Source: a virus
Virus record (IMG/VR): IMGVR_UViG_3300027985_000843
Location: 186,001-250,000 of that record
Strand: one strand, 5' to 3'
DNA length: 64,000 nucleotides
Shown: one piece after another, positions 42,836 through 50,841 of the stretch
Numbering within the stretch: position 1 is the first letter of the stretch
Layout of the letters: every line of letters begins with the position of its first letter
Translations under genes and position numbers: made by a program
Notes under the pieces: generated by a model
What the model saw: only the letters and a program-made list of their open reading frames with translations
What the model was told of the DNA's origin: nothing
The model's database searches: none

Positions 42836-44079
42836 TACTCTTCTCCCAGGTGCAAGCAGTGATCTGCCGTGATGTCTTGCGAGCAGGTCGGGCACATGCC
42901 CATCGCCCGAAACTCGTCGAGGACCGCCTTCTCCTGTTCGACTGTCTCCTGAAGCTCCGCGTCCAGCCTGGCTTGTTCCTCTTGGAGATGAGTTCGACGC
43001 GTCCAGAGCGAGTCCAGATGCTCGTAACGCCCACGCGCCTCCTCGACAGATGTCTTGTCAGGCACAGGCTTCGCCTGGGCGGCCTTGATGCGGGACATGC
43101 TATCCTTGAAGGTCCGCAGACGCTGAATCCACCCCTCGGCCGCCTTGGCCTTCGCGTATGCCGCCCGTAGAGGGTCGGAGTCCAGCTCCCGCACCGACTT
43201 GATGCCTCGGAGCTTTCGAATCTCCGGGGCCAAGGCACGGACACGCTGCAACAGGTCGTCCGCCTTAGCTGCCCGTACGTGCATCGCACGGACATCTGAG
43301 GTGTCCGGTACCGAGGGCTTCGTAGCGGCCTTCAGAGACTGGATAGAGAGCAGGACACGGCTCAAGGTCTTCCGGTACCTGTCCAGCCTCAAGACGCGTT
43401 CCTGGGCCGTCTCTATCGCTTCGTAGCGAGCTTCGATGTCGGACCCTCGACTCACCACGCCATCGAGGCCGGCGTACCGCTCCAAGTCCTTGTCGAGGCT
43501 GCTGATGTCCTTCTCTCGAATCTTCCGTGTGCTGGCCGCCGCCTTGCGGTCCTTCGAAGCTAGAGACACGGCCTTATTGATTTCGTCGAGGTTCGCGACG
43601 TCACTCAGAACATCAGCGATCGTGGTGCCACCCTGGTTCAGGAGAAAGATGGGCTCGAACTGTTCAGCCACCTGAATCAGATCTCGGTGGTCCCCGATCT
43701 TGACCGGCTCGAACAACGGCAAGAGAAAGTCAGGCGCCCCCCGATTCACGGCACTGTAGACGTCAGGATTCTCGGCCCCGTCCTTCCAAACCGTGTATTG
43801 GTTGACAGCGTCACCCTTCTCCCACAGCACACGCATGGCGGGAAAGTGAATGTCGACGGACGCGAAGCACTTGCACTTCTTTTTGCCCTGAGTGCGGCGA
43901 GGGCAGTCCGAAGCGTGACGAACGAAGTCGGTGCCGGAGGCCCCCGTCAGACAACATCGAAGTGCCCGCACGATGGCGCTCTTGCCGACGTTTGATCGCC
44001 CAACAAGTGCCGCGAATCCGTCGACCTTCAGCTTCGTCCGCTTGATCGACTGGAAGTTCTGGATCTCGAACTCAATCAT
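42835..44079 (-). CDS. Rad50/SbcC N-terminal half ending at zinc hook
   Basis: 414 aa; ATG 44079 (MIEFEIQNF) overlaps the recA stop (ATGATTGA). Walker A GRSNVGKSA at 27-35, then Q-loop region and a coiled coil from about 180 to 390. It ends 14 residues after a CPTC zinc hook. It lacks ABC signature and Walker B; these are in 38768-39442, 4 genes downstream. The Mre11 partner directly follows. A split, hook-ending Rad50 is unusual compared with T4 gp46 or bacterial SbcC. Confidence 0.85.
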   Translation of the reverse strand: MIEFEIQNFQSIKRTKLKVDGFAALVGRSNVGKSAIVRALRCCLTGASGTDFVRHASDCPRRTQGKKKCKCFASVDIHFPAMRVLWEKGDAVNQYTVWKDGAENPDVYSAVNRGAPDFLLPLFEPVKIGDHRDLIQVAEQFEPIFLLNQGGTTIADVLSDVANLDEINKAVSLASKDRKAAASTRKIREKDISSLDKDLERYAGLDGVVSRGSDIEARYEAIETAQERVLRLDRYRKTLSRVLLSIQSLKAATKPSVPDTSDVRAMHVRAAKADDLLQRVRALAPEIRKLRGIKSVRELDSDPLRAAYAKAKAAEGWIQRLRTFKDSMSRIKAAQAKPVPDKTSVEEARGRYEHLDSLWTRRTHLQEEQARLDAELQETVEQEKAVLDEFRAMGMCPTCSQDITADHCLHLGEE

Positions 44080-45487
44080 CGCTGGGTTCGGCGGGAGCCT
44101 CTTCGCCACCGTCGCTCTCAGAGTCGCCGCCGCTCTCGGGGTCATCACCTTCGTCGGTGCCCTCTTCATCCTCGAAGCCGTCGGGGAGATCGATGGTCAT
44201 CTCCTCGGGGTCGACCTCCTCCTCATCGACCATGTTCGAATAGTCCTCCGAGTCTTCCTCTTCGCCGAACTCCTTGCGAGCCATGACGTCAAGGCTGTCC
44301 CCGTCCTCTTCTTCGTCCATGGGAACCTCACGGACTTCCGCGTCTAGGGCCTTGAGGACATCGTCCTTGATCTTCTGGAAGACAATCGGATTGCCCTTGA
44401 GCCACTGACGAAACGCCTCTCGCCCCCGCACCTCCGTGTCACCGTAGGAGTGGAAGCCGCCCGATCGCTTTTTGACAATCTTGGCCGACACGGCAGCGGC
44501 GATCACTGAGTAGAACTCGTCGATTCCGTAGCCGTACCGAATGAACAGCTCAGCCTCCTGGCCTTGACGCGAATCCATCTTGTTCTTGATGATCTTCGCG
44601 ACGGTGTGCGTGCCGAAGGGGATCTTCTTTCTCTTGCCTGTGAGGGGGTCGATCCTCTCGATGGACTCGACCGTCTTCTTGTACAGGTTGATGCGGACCG
44701 AGGCGTAGTATTTCAGGGCCTTGCCGCCGGCCGTATTGCTGCCGCCCTTGCCGCCGCCGATGGAACTACGCTCCTGGTTGATGCAGATCAGAGCCGTGCC
44801 CTTCGCGTTCCGCTTCTTGGCGTTCGGGTCATGCATCCACGAGTTGACGAGCCGCTTGAGCAAGGTGGAGAGACGCTTGGCCTGGATCCCCACGATGTCC
44901 TCATCGTCGATGTCTCGCTCCAGCTCCTTCTTCGGAGTCATGGCGGCCACGGAATCGACCACGATGAGATCAATGCCGCCCATGATGCCGAAGAACATCA
45001 TTTTGAAGCCCTCCTCAAGGGTTCGAGGACCGTAAAGCAGGAGCTTGGACGGGCTGAAGTCGACACCGATCGACTTCGCGTACTTGTGATCGATCGCCTG
45101 TTCGAAGTCCAAGAACATGGCGGTACCGCCTTGCTTCTGGACCTCGGCCACAGCTTGGAGTGCCGTAGTGGTCTTGCCCGACCCAGCAGCCCCAAAGATC
45201 TCAGTGACCCTACGTCTGGGGTAACCAGGGCACACCCTTCCCTTACCGTCGAGAGTGAGGGAGCCGCCGATGGTATGGTCGATGAAGATGTTGCCCGAAG
45301 GCACGCAGGGCGTCGGAGTGTTGTAGGACGCCTTGATAGGCTTTTCGCCGGTATCCTTGAGGATGGATGCCTGGATGACCGCCATCAGTCCCACGGGCTT
45401 GTCTCCCTTGGCAGACTTCTTCGTGGCTTTCTTGGCAGGTGCTTTTGCGGCCGCCTTCTTTGAAGGGGCCTTCTTGGTATCAGCCAT
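44072..45487 (-). CDS. recA: RecA/UvsX-like recombinase with basic N-terminal and acidic C-terminal tails
   Basis: 471 aa, ATG 45487 with GAGG. Residues 4-30 are a Lys/Ala-rich tail (KKAPSKKAAAKAPAKK) like histone H1. RecA core follows: Walker A GAAGSGKTT at 99-107, Walker B DLIVVDSVAAM, L2-like ERSSIGGGKGG, GTALICINQ. The acidic C-tail (about 390-471, mostly Glu/Asp) resembles UvsX tails that bind accessory proteins. Forms a filament for strand exchange. Coupled to the Rad50 N-half gene. Confidence 0.92.
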   Translation of the reverse strand: MADTKKAPSKKAAAKAPAKKATKKSAKGDKPVGLMAVIQASILKDTGEKPIKASYNTPTPCVPSGNIFIDHTIGGSLTLDGKGRVCPGYPRRRVTEIFGAAGSGKTTTALQAVAEVQKQGGTAMFLDFEQAIDHKYAKSIGVDFSPSKLLLYGPRTLEEGFKMMFFGIMGGIDLIVVDSVAAMTPKKELERDIDDEDIVGIQAKRLSTLLKRLVNSWMHDPNAKKRNAKGTALICINQERSSIGGGKGGSNTAGGKALKYYASVRINLYKKTVESIERIDPLTGKRKKIPFGTHTVAKIIKNKMDSRQGQEAELFIRYGYGIDEFYSVIAAAVSAKIVKKRSGGFHSYGDTEVRGREAFRQWLKGNPIVFQKIKDDVLKALDAEVREVPMDEEEDGDSLDVMARKEFGEEEDSEDYSNMVDEEEVDPEEMTIDLPDGFEDEEGTDEGDDPESGGDSESDGGEEAPAEPSDD

Positions 45488-45494
45488 ATGGACC

Positions 45495-46178
45495 TCACTC
45501 AGGACGTTCGAAGTGAACGCCCGTCAGGACATCATTCGAACCGAGGATTGAGAACCGGAAGAACCGGTCATCCTCCTTGAACAAGAGGCCCCTGTGCTCT
45601 TCGGTGCCTGCACGAGGCCCCTGCTTGAACACATGGATGCGGTGGAAGGTGATCACCTCAGAAGGTGTCAGCTCTTCCCGTTCGAGAAGCCCTTGCTGAT
45701 ACTCCCAAAAACGAGCAGCGGATCGGGCAATCAAGTACGCATCAGCCTCGTTGTGATTCCAGCGCTTGATCTTGGTCTCTGCCCGGGCCGCCCCAATCAT
45801 GTCCCGCTTGTCCATCGTTCCTTGACGAACACTGGGATCCATCTTGGCGAGCCGCTTGACGGTCATGGGGTCGAAGAACACCACGTCCTTCCTACGGGAG
45901 AACAGTGCCTCGACCACGTAAAGAAACAAGCCGTACAAGCCCTCGCTCCACAACTCCCCGAAGGGGGGCGACTCCACGCCGACACTTTCGATCTCCGGGT
46001 ACGCGTCCACGAGCTGCTGAACAGACTCTCTCAGGAACATGTACCGCCAGACGAACACGCGACTTGCAGGCGTCATCCACACACCTTTGGCGATGACCCG
46101 AGCCGGACCTACAACATCCGACCGGTGCACGCACCAGCCGAAGCCGGTCAGGCTCGGATCAAGACCTAGGGTGATCAC
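45495..46178 (-). CDS. ruvC: RuvC-like Holliday junction resolvase
   Basis: 227 aa, GTG 46178 (MITLGLD). RNase H fold with acidic residues D7 (GLDPSLTGFGW), E69 (VGVESPPFGE) and D146 (HNEADAYLIA) in the usual order. The C-terminal 60 residues are an extra segment beyond RuvC length (about 160-175). Cuts four-way junctions formed by recombination before packaging. In one operon with recA. Confidence 0.85.
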   Translation of the reverse strand: MITLGLDPSLTGFGWCVHRSDVVGPARVIAKGVWMTPASRVFVWRYMFLRESVQQLVDAYPEIESVGVESPPFGELWSEGLYGLFLYVVEALFSRRKDVVFFDPMTVKRLAKMDPSVRQGTMDKRDMIGAARAETKIKRWNHNEADAYLIARSAARFWEYQQGLLEREELTPSEVITFHRIHVFKQGPRAGTEEHRGLLFKEDDRFFRFSILGSNDVLTGVHFERPE

Positions 46179-46180
46179 GC

Positions 46181-47032
46181 CTACACGTTGTCGAGCATGT
46201 CCGAGAAGTCTTCGTCAGAGACGTCCTCCCCGGCCGGCTCGCTCACGCCCAACTTGATCTTCAGGTCGGCGGTCGACATCTCGCGGAACGGCTGAAGTTC
46301 CTTGTACACGCTGCACGCCGATTGCAGCACCATGTCACGGAACTTGTCGTTCTTGACCCACAGGGCCTTGCCGGCGCCATCGAGCTGGAAGTTCTGGTAC
46401 TCTGCGTTCTCGCAGGTCAGCAGAACGTCCTGCGTGGCGATGCTCAGATCGTTCGATCTGAGTCCGTCGGCGACCTTGTGCAGACGACCATAGATGCGGG
46501 GAGAGAAGCGCCAGGGCTTGACCTGCCAGCCGTCCTTGAGGAGGTTCTTGTTCAGCTCGCCGTCCTTGTTGGTCGGGTAGATCAGCAACACGGTGTTGAA
46601 GTACGTCTTGGCTTCTCCAAGCTGCTCCCACACCTTGTCGGCTTCCTTGCCATCCATGCCCAATCTGGAGACGACGTACCCGACGCCCTCCTTGTAGTGG
46701 GCGACGATGCGTCTGAACTGAATCTGGTTCGTGTCGAGCTTCTCCCACTCCTCCAGTTCGTCCACGGACTTGCCCAGTTTCTCGGCCTGTTCCTTGAGGG
46801 CGGCCGCGCCGACCTTCTTCAGTTCGGCACCGGAGATGGATGGGTTTTCCTTCTTGGCCGCTCGCATCGCAGTGATGTCGAGGGGGTGGAAGTAGACGAA
46901 GGCCACGCGGTACGTGAACCCCTTCTCGCCCTTGAATCTCTCCTTCTTGTCGGACTTGGCGTACTTCTTGTCCTCTTCGCCGAGACCAACGTCATCACCA
47001 TAATCGCCAAAGACATCTTCACTTCCAGCCAT
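46181..47032 (-). CDS. Putative ssDNA-binding protein
   Basis: 283 aa, ATG 47032 with GGAG. Early region contains GFTYRVAFVYFHPLD and later FNTVLLIYPTNKDGEL, DVLLTCENAEYQNF, which look like OB-fold strands. C-terminus is DEDFSDMLDNV, an acidic tip like bacterial SSB and phage gp32/gp2.5. Next to ruvC and recA in the same operon. Assignment rests on location, tail and strand pattern; no exact family motif was seen. Confidence 0.6.
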   Translation of the reverse strand: MAGSEDVFGDYGDDVGLGEEDKKYAKSDKKERFKGEKGFTYRVAFVYFHPLDITAMRAAKKENPSISGAELKKVGAAALKEQAEKLGKSVDELEEWEKLDTNQIQFRRIVAHYKEGVGYVVSRLGMDGKEADKVWEQLGEAKTYFNTVLLIYPTNKDGELNKNLLKDGWQVKPWRFSPRIYGRLHKVADGLRSNDLSIATQDVLLTCENAEYQNFQLDGAGKALWVKNDKFRDMVLQSACSVYKELQPFREMSTADLKIKLGVSEPAGEDVSDEDFSDMLDNV

Positions 47033-47060
47033 GATGCTTCTCCATGTTAAGGTTGCCCGG

Positions 47061-47085
47061 CCTAACAGGTACTGTACAGGATAGG
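47061..47085 (-). promoter_or_regulatory. Imperfect 25-bp inverted repeat in ssb leader
   Basis: CCTA-aCAGGTACtgtACAGGATAGG type repeat centred on TGTACA, with 9 of 12 half-site positions matching. It lies between the early-type element (47109) and ATG 47032, so it could be an operator or a transcript stem. Confidence 0.4.
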
Positions 47086-47108
47086 TCAGGCGAACAGCTT
47101 ACCTTGCC

Positions 47109-47119
47109 TTTATACACCG
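47109..47119 (-). promoter_or_regulatory. Early-type element CGGTG-TATAAA
   Basis: Best -10-like match of the family (TATAAA), with a 76-nt leader carrying the inverted repeat and an RBS before ATG 47032. Confidence 0.5.
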
Positions 47120-47126
47120 GATACGG

Positions 47127-48320
47127 TCAAAGCTCGTCGAAAATGTTCGACAAGTCGTCCTCTTCTTCAGCGTCAGGACCATCCAAAAATTGCGTGATGG
47201 CAGGGTCGACGTCCGTGGACTCAGGGCTTGCGTCGGAATCAACGGGTGAATCACCTTCACCCATCGACAGCACGTACTCGCCCATCGACAACGTGGCATC
47301 GGAATCGAACTTGCGCAGGTCCTGTTCGACCACGGGAGCTTGCTCTGTCACGAGAGCAGGCTCGACTGACTTCTGGGCCTTCTTGCCCTTGCTCTTGGGT
47401 TCCGGTTCCAGGGGCGGATGGTCGTCCAAGTTGACGTCGTCGAAGTCCAGTTCGGCAAGCTTCAACAGAGCATCTGTTGTAGTTTCCGGTTCGGGCTCAT
47501 CTGCCGCCGGTTCTTCCTCGTCAACCTCAGAATCGGCTAGGGGCTCTTCTTCGTCGACCTCTGAGTCCGCCGCCGGTTCCACAGACTCCTCAACCGGTTC
47601 CACAGACTCCCCGGTCTCTTCGGAGTCCTCGGCACCTTCTTCGACCTCTTCAGAGTCCTCAGCACCTTCCTCGGTTCCATCCTCGACCTCTTCGGAATCC
47701 TCGGCACCCTCGGACAAGGCACCCTCTTCCGCCTCCATAGCCGAATTGAAGATGGCGTCCAGGGACCTTTCGTCGAGTTCAGGATCCTTGGGGGGCTGCT
47801 TGCTCCGTGGGTTGTGCCCGTCATCACCACCGAGGCTGGTCTCGTCCCCGTAGAAAGCTCCGGTTTTGATTTCGGTCTGGATGAGGCTGCGTTGCAGTCG
47901 AATGGCTGACATCGTGTGTTCCAGCTCTCGATGCCGGTGCCGAATGGCCTTCTCTATTGCCTGAGCCTCTCGAATCCTCTGCCCGAGCTTCAGAATCTCC
48001 GCCCGAGCCTCTCGCTCGATGACATTGATCATTGCTTCCCGGTCACGAACGGCCGGTAGGGCTTTGACCCGCTTGTCCGTCGCCATCAGGTCGTCGGACC
48101 GAATCTGAAACAACGTTTCCCTGGCATTCAGGTCACTCTCCAAGGTGCCCAGGTGTCGAAGGACTTCCTGGATCATGACGCCGGTCTCGTTGAGATACGA
48201 CCTCGTTGTGAAGATGGCCTTCTGTAGGTGGGCAGGACCTCTGGAGGTCGGGTCTGGATCTAGCTCGACTACGAGCTTTGGCAGACGATCCAGTATTTGT
48301 AAAACTCTTTGGGGATTCAT
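47127..48320 (-). CDS. Acidic coiled-coil unknown with SSB-like C-terminal tip
   Basis: 397 aa, ATG 48320. N-terminal 165 residues are helical (LQRSLIQTEIKTGAFYGDE conserved-looking). Residues 195-275 are Glu/Asp/Ser repeats (EGAEDSEEVE and EVDEEEP units, DNA repeats at 47530-47700). It ends EDDLSNIFDEL, close to the last residues of the putative ssDNA-binding protein (DEDFSDMLDNV). Both may bind one partner such as the clamp or polymerase. No enzyme motif. Confidence 0.6.
   Translation of the reverse strand: MNPQRVLQILDRLPKLVVELDPDPTSRGPAHLQKAIFTTRSYLNETGVMIQEVLRHLGTLESDLNARETLFQIRSDDLMATDKRVKALPAVRDREAMINVIEREARAEILKLGQRIREAQAIEKAIRHRHRELEHTMSAIRLQRSLIQTEIKTGAFYGDETSLGGDDGHNPRSKQPPKDPELDERSLDAIFNSAMEAEEGALSEGAEDSEEVEDGTEEGAEDSEEVEEGAEDSEETGESVEPVEESVEPAADSEVDEEEPLADSEVDEEEPAADEPEPETTTDALLKLAELDFDDVNLDDHPPLEPEPKSKGKKAQKSVEPALVTEQAPVVEQDLRKFDSDATLSMGEYVLSMGEGDSPVDSDASPESTDVDPAITQFLDGPDAEEEDDLSNIFDEL
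47570..47700 (-). repeat. Acidic coding repeats
   Basis: Degenerate 15-30-bp units repeated (plus strand CTCTTCGGAGTCCTCGGCACC-like), encoding Glu/Ser/Asp repeats of the 397-aa protein. Confidence 0.6.
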
Positions 48321-48679
48321 TGTTCGTCACCCTGAACCTTGCTGTTTCCAAGGAATCTCGCGATGTCCGCGTCGTACTTTCGGAAAGCCGACTCAAGTTC
48401 GGCCCGAGCCTCCACTTGATTCATGGCGCCCCGAGCCACAGCATCACGAAGGACCTCAGAAGTCACTCGCTTGCTCAGCACACAAGACACGATGCGAGAT
48501 TCTTCCGGCGTGAATTGCTTGCCTCGAAGGTCGACGGTTCGGGTGACCATACACCACTTCTTGGTGCCTGTAGGATCCCGGGTCTCGACCGAAAACCCTA
48601 CAGTCACCTTGTCCTCTTCGATGCTGTCACTGATTTCTCTGAGCCGGGCTTTCTGCTCAGACGATAGCTTGAGCGCCAT
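48317..48679 (-). CDS. Conserved unknown, 120 aa
   Basis: ATG 48679 (MALKLSSEQ) chosen since it lies 5 nt after the early-type hexamer TAGATC; longer frames would enter recD2. Alpha/beta with MVTRTVDLRGKQFTPEESRIV and a helical tail (SEVLRDAVARGAMNQ). No motif. Ends by overlapping the next gene's ATG (ATGA). Confidence 0.6.
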   Translation of the reverse strand: MALKLSSEQKARLREISDSIEEDKVTVGFSVETRDPTGTKKWCMVTRTVDLRGKQFTPEESRIVSCVLSKRVTSEVLRDAVARGAMNQVEARAELESAFRKYDADIARFLGNSKVQGDEQ

Positions 48680-48684
48680 GGGTG

Positions 48685-48695
48685 GATCTACACCG
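48685..48695 (-). promoter_or_regulatory. Early-type element CGGTG-TAGATC
   Basis: Overlaps the last codons and stop TAG of recD2; hexamer ends 5 nt before ATG 48679. Confidence 0.45.
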
Positions 48696-50841
48696 TTACC
48701 AGCTGCCGAAGGACGGTATTTCGCTGAATGACTCGGTTGTTGTCGATGGCCTTTTGGATCGCTGTCGAGCTGCCGATCAACCACACAGACTTACGAGCAC
48801 GAGTCACGGCGGTGTACAGCAAGTTCCGCTGAAGCATCCGACCTTGGCTCATCGTCACCGGCAAGATGATGTGGTTGAACTCACTGCCCTGCGATTTGTG
48901 CACGCTGATGGCGTAGGCCAGGCGGAGCTTCTCTTCCGCAGCATGGTAAGTGAAAGACACCTCTGTGTCTAGGTCACCCTCGCCAATACCGTGAACGCGA
49001 ACGAACAGGTTCTCGCGATCGATCCCTACCAGCTTCCCCATGTCTCCGTTGTACACACCGAGTTCGTAGTCATTCTGTACAACCATCACACGGTCGCCCA
49101 CGCGAAAGTGCTGGTTTCCCTGCTTCCACTCCTTGGGGCCGCTTGGATTGAGCTTGTCTCGAAGATGGTCGTTGAGGGTGTTGACCCCCACCCGACCCTC
49201 GTACTTGGGACTGAGAACCTGGAAGTTGTCGTTGCGATCCTTGAGTTTCACCGCCATCGCGACGATCAAAGCAAGGATGCGATCCTCGTCGTCCATGGAC
49301 ACGAAGTGGAATTCTGTCTTCTCTTTTGGCCCCTGGAGGGTGGGCATCTCGCCCCGGTTGATCCGGTGAGAGTTGGCGACGATCTCTCCCTTCTCAGACT
49401 GCCTGAAAATCTGGGTCAGCCTCACGTGAGGAACGCCATCACAGGCGACCAGCTCCCGCAGGACATTCCCTGGCCCTACTGACGGAAGCTGGGCGTCGTC
49501 ACCGACGAAGACAAGGTAGGTGTCGGGCCGGAGTGCCGACAGGAGCCGATAGAACAGCTCTTGGTCCACCATGCTCATCTCGTCGATGATGACCGCATCG
49601 ACGACATACCGACTGTCTGCGTTGTACCCCCAGGAGTTCCCATCGTACCGAAGGGCGCGGTGGATGGTGGAAGCCGGATGGCCTGTCACGGACGATAGCC
49701 GCTTGGCTGCGATCCCTGTGGGGGCCATGAGAGTGAACGAAGCCCCGGTCGTCTCGAACAAGCGAACGATGGCCCTCACGGCAGTCGTCTTGCCTGTGCC
49801 GGGGAGACCCGTGAGCACAAGCACGCGGTTGTTGCTCAGCGTATCGACGGCCTGTCGCTGAGCCTCCGACAGGGTCATCCGGTTGGACTTCTCGTATTCA
49901 GCAATGAAGGTGCCGACATCGATGCGGAGGTCGTTGGCTTCTTCGGCCAGAGCCGCTCGAAGACAGGCCGCCGCCTCCCTCTCGTACATGTAGAGGTCGT
50001 CCAGATAAATCCCCACCTCGTCTTCCAGCTTCACGCTCTTGGACTCCACAAGGGTCTTGATGGCCTCGCGGTAGTCGCCTCGCGGGGGAATCAGGTTGTA
50101 GCTGGAGAAGACGGCCGGCACGACCTCTTTGAGTTCGCCTCTGCGCAGGAACAGGTGCCCCTGCTTGGAACTCTCGCGAAGAGCCAACAGAATCCCGCCC
50201 TGGACCCTCTCGGGTGACCCAAGGTTGAACCCTAGCTTCAATGCGAGCTTGTCGACCCTCGCGAAGTCGTTCATGACCTCCAGAAGACGGTAGGGGTTGT
50301 TCTTGAGGATGGTCGCTGCGTTCTCCCCGAACCGGCCCATGGCTAGCTGGATCTCAACACCATGGATGCCGCCCTCTTGAAGTAGCATCGACAGGTCCCT
50401 CGTAGACAGTGCCCGTTCCCACCCCAGAATGGCCTCTTGAACGGCCTCAGGGTCCCCAATGGGTGGTTGGGCCTCCAACAGCTCGTTCGGGCGTTCTGAG
50501 AGCGTACGGAAGACGCTGGGACCGTTCGCGCTGATGCCCCGAAGCACGTCGGAGTTGTTGAAGCCTGGGATGCAGTTCCACAAGAACTGTCGGACCTCTT
50601 GAGGGTAGCGGGCCCACGGCTCCCAGTTGCGGATGGCGAACTGCTTACCGTATTTGTTGTGCTTCGCCCATTTGCCGATAAACCTGATGGTCACGCCGGT
50701 CACGAGACGAGACAGCCCGAAGACATTGCCCTTCGCCGTGATGTTACCCATCTCTTCCGAAAACAAGGCGAGGATGTAGAAGTCGCCGCTCTGGAAGATG
50801 ACCTTGTCAACCTTCCCTTCGATCGTCACCAATTCTGCCAT
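48688..50841 (-). CDS. RecD2-like helicase
   Basis: 717 aa; ATG 50841 overlaps the ligA stop. OB-like and HhH-containing N-terminal region (about 1-320) as in RecD2, then SF1B helicase motifs: I GLPGTGKTT, Ia APTGIAAKRLS, II VIIDEMSMVD, III VFVGDDAQLPSVG, and UvrD_C2-type LAYAISVHKSQGSEF and YTAVTRARKSVWLIG. Likely 5'-3' helicase in replication or recombination. The only clear fork-like helicase in the window. Confidence 0.92.
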   Translation of the reverse strand: MAELVTIEGKVDKVIFQSGDFYILALFSEEMGNITAKGNVFGLSRLVTGVTIRFIGKWAKHNKYGKQFAIRNWEPWARYPQEVRQFLWNCIPGFNNSDVLRGISANGPSVFRTLSERPNELLEAQPPIGDPEAVQEAILGWERALSTRDLSMLLQEGGIHGVEIQLAMGRFGENAATILKNNPYRLLEVMNDFARVDKLALKLGFNLGSPERVQGGILLALRESSKQGHLFLRRGELKEVVPAVFSSYNLIPPRGDYREAIKTLVESKSVKLEDEVGIYLDDLYMYEREAAACLRAALAEEANDLRIDVGTFIAEYEKSNRMTLSEAQRQAVDTLSNNRVLVLTGLPGTGKTTAVRAIVRLFETTGASFTLMAPTGIAAKRLSSVTGHPASTIHRALRYDGNSWGYNADSRYVVDAVIIDEMSMVDQELFYRLLSALRPDTYLVFVGDDAQLPSVGPGNVLRELVACDGVPHVRLTQIFRQSEKGEIVANSHRINRGEMPTLQGPKEKTEFHFVSMDDEDRILALIVAMAVKLKDRNDNFQVLSPKYEGRVGVNTLNDHLRDKLNPSGPKEWKQGNQHFRVGDRVMVVQNDYELGVYNGDMGKLVGIDRENLFVRVHGIGEGDLDTEVSFTYHAAEEKLRLAYAISVHKSQGSEFNHIILPVTMSQGRMLQRNLLYTAVTRARKSVWLIGSSTAIQKAIDNNRVIQRNTVLRQLVTV

